Positions 62,947 through 64,000 of a stretch of DNA of 64,000 bases are shown in pieces (the stretch's first letter is position 1; each line of letters begins with the position of its first letter). Below the pieces are notes generated by a model, which was given only the letters and a program-made list of their open reading frames with translations, did not search any database and was not told the DNA's origin. Source of the DNA: Actinopolyspora halophila DSM 43834 (GTDB taxonomy: Bacteria; Actinomycetota; Actinomycetes; Mycobacteriales; Pseudonocardiaceae); assembly GCF_000371785.1 (NCBI RefSeq), contig NZ_AQUI01000002.1, positions 3,141,276 through 3,205,275 of the forward strand, written 5' to 3'. A program made the position numbers and the translations under genes.

Positions 62947-63302
62947 GATGCGTGGTCCCCTCCTTCCCGAGGGGCGTCGTCGACCCCGCTGCTGTTCCGG
63001 TCGGCCGGCCCGGCCGCGCGGGCCGCCCGCACGTACCGCAGCGTGAGCGCCAGCAGGAATATCACCGATGCGAAACCGATCACGATCGCGGTGAGCACGA
63101 ACGCCTGCCCGAGCGGGTCCTGCGGCACGGCCGCGGGCAGGATCGGCGCCTCGTCCCGCTGAGGAGAACGTGCGGTGACCAGCAGGAGGTTGACCGCGTG
63201 CTGCAGCAGCAGGAAACCGATCACCACGCGGACGAGACTCCCGTGGAGCAGCAGGTAGATCCCCGCCGCGGCGAGCGCTCCGGTCGCGATCGCGGCGCTC
63301 AT
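62940..63302 (-). CDS. mnhC: Mrp antiporter subunit C
   Basis: 120 residues, NuoK-like: GIYLLLHGSLVRVVIGFLLL, QHAVNLLLV and PQDPLGQAFVLTAIVIGFAS. Three helices. It overlaps mnhB by 4 bp and mnhD by 7 bp. Confidence 0.93.
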   Translation of the reverse strand: MSAAIATGALAAAGIYLLLHGSLVRVVIGFLLLQHAVNLLLVTARSPQRDEAPILPAAVPQDPLGQAFVLTAIVIGFASVIFLLALTLRYVRAARAAGPADRNSSGVDDAPREGGDHASW

Positions 63303-63715
63303 CGCTCTCCCCCGAGTTCGTGAATGACGGCCACCACGATGCCCACCACGGTCAACGCGATCCCCAGTTCGAACAGCAGCGTCGAGGGCACCGTCACCTC
63401 ACCGAGAGCGGGAAGTCGCAGATGCAGCTCCGCCGAGGCGAAAAACCCGCTTCCCCACAGGTATCCCGCGAAACCGTAGAGAATCATCAGCAGTATCCCG
63501 GCACCGACGACATCGCCGGTTCCGCGGTCGAGGAGCCGTTCGACGGATTTCGCCCCGATCGTGATGTGGCGGAACACGGCGGCGATTCCGATCACCACGG
63601 CGGCGAGGAAACCACCGCCCAGCGTGAAATGCCCCCGCAGGTACAGCAGGATTCCCAGCGCCACGGCCAGCGGAGTGATCACGCGGGCGGCGATTCGGCT
63701 GATCAGCGTGTTCAC
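63299..63715 (-). CDS. mnhB: Mrp antiporter subunit B
   Basis: 138 residues, MrpB domain: ITPLAVALGILLYLRGHFTL, GGGFLAAVVIGIAAVFRHIT and a C-terminal LLFELGIALTVVGIVVAVIH. Four helices. Overlaps the mnhA stop by 4 bp. Confidence 0.92.
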   Translation of the reverse strand: MNTLISRIAARVITPLAVALGILLYLRGHFTLGGGFLAAVVIGIAAVFRHITIGAKSVERLLDRGTGDVVGAGILLMILYGFAGYLWGSGFFASAELHLRLPALGEVTVPSTLLFELGIALTVVGIVVAVIHELGGER

Positions 63716-64000
63716 GACCCCTCCCTCCGCATGCGCAGCACGGCGGCGACGCCGATCGCGGCCACCGCGATCACCGCGGTCTCACCGAGCGTGTCCAACG
63801 CGCGGTAGTGACTCAGGATCTCGGTGACCACGTTTCCGGTACTCGAGGAACGCGCTTCGGCGAGATAGGACTCGGAAGCCGGTGGCAGTGACGCGTTGCG
63901 CTGGAACAACGACAAGCCCGCGAACGTGACGCCCCCGGCGAGGGCCACGCCCGCGGCCCACACCCGCCGGGGCCACCGCACGTCGACGTACCTGCGCGGC
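63712..64000 (-). CDS. mnhA: Mrp antiporter subunit A, C-terminal end (partial)
   Basis: About 95 codons, open to the right edge. It matches the C-terminal MbhE-like part of MrpA: PRRYVDVRWPRR, a helix AAGVALAGGVTFAGLSLF, then GNVVTEILSHYRALDTLGET and AVIAVAAIGVAAVLRM. The large NuoL-like part is outside the window. Confidence 0.88.
   Translation of the reverse strand, partial: PRRYVDVRWPRRVWAAGVALAGGVTFAGLSLFQRNASLPPASESYLAEARSSSTGNVVTEILSHYRALDTLGETAVIAVAAIGVAAVLRMRREGS

Overview
The window is high-GC DNA with dense short-gap operons, frequent ATGA or GTGA start/stop overlaps, and GTG and TTG starts. It carries family markers typical of filamentous actinomycetes: an XRE/DUF5753-DUF397 pair, a DUF574-type methyltransferase, a TipAS-domain MerR regulator, a PucR regulator and a GH11 xylanase. 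A rifampicin monooxygenase and an Mrp (Mnh) cation antiporter operon fit a soil or saline Pseudonocardiales/Actinopolyspora-like organism, but the genus cannot be fixed from the sequence alone. No rRNA, tRNA or CRISPR array was recognised.

Layout. 1-2.8 kb: the 3' end of a GH11 xylanase, then a divergent MFS/LysR pair. 2.8-6.3 kb: a decayed polymorphic-toxin zone on the minus strand (RHS-core fragment, a frameshifted DUF4265 gene, a toxin-tail fragment coupled to a small immunity-like gene, and two transposase relics). 6.3-13.4 kb: a six-gene operon for breakdown of an unidentified ring compound (two FAH-fold hydrolases, cyclase-family hydrolase, flavin monooxygenase, ACMSD-like amidohydrolase, extradiol dioxygenase) with a divergent LysR gene and a palindromic operator candidate. 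13.4-18.5 kb: XRE/DUF397 regulators facing a strong inverted repeat and four small genes, then a RiPP cluster (precursor, ATP-grasp ligase, PIMT-like methyltransferase), bounded by two copies of a DUF397 3'-end/terminator segment. 18.6-28 kb: accessory genes (frameshifted hypothetical, DUF574 methyltransferase, LysR/EamA, lipoprotein, TipAS MerR, Rrf2/old-yellow-enzyme pair, GmrSD-like restriction protein).

28-32.3 kb: L-rhamnose genes (IclR regulator, MFS permease, rhaM, rhaI). 32.4-36.7 kb: a LuxR-type response regulator and a histidine kinase separated by nearly 1 kb with hairpins, then a PAP2 phosphatase. 37-42.8 kb: an AcoR/MimR-like activator and a five-gene operon carrying the amidohydrolase-DUF59-alcohol dehydrogenase trio that normally accompanies binuclear-iron monooxygenases, here without the monooxygenase; both promoters carry the same inverted repeat. 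42.9-49.9 kb: rox with a rifamycin-associated-element-like upstream site, a two-component system, an acyltransferase-like membrane protein, a SnoaL-like protein and a PepSY protein, closed by a 48-bp perfect palindrome.

50-55 kb: glycerate kinase, DASS carboxylate transporter, LysR and tartrate dehydrogenase, which together give a plausible route from tartrate to phosphoglycerate. 55.2-60.2 kb: class III aminotransferase, CoA-acylating semialdehyde dehydrogenase and PucR, suggesting beta-alanine (or related omega-amino acid) catabolism. 60.2-60.5 kb: an alcohol dehydrogenase relic. 60.5-64 kb: mnhA(partial)-B-C-D-E-F-G on the minus strand, with mnhD split by a 7-G run.

The most interesting leads are the RiPP cluster with its regulator and flanking repeats, the orphan monooxygenase-accessory operon with matching operators, and the relic toxin/immunity array.
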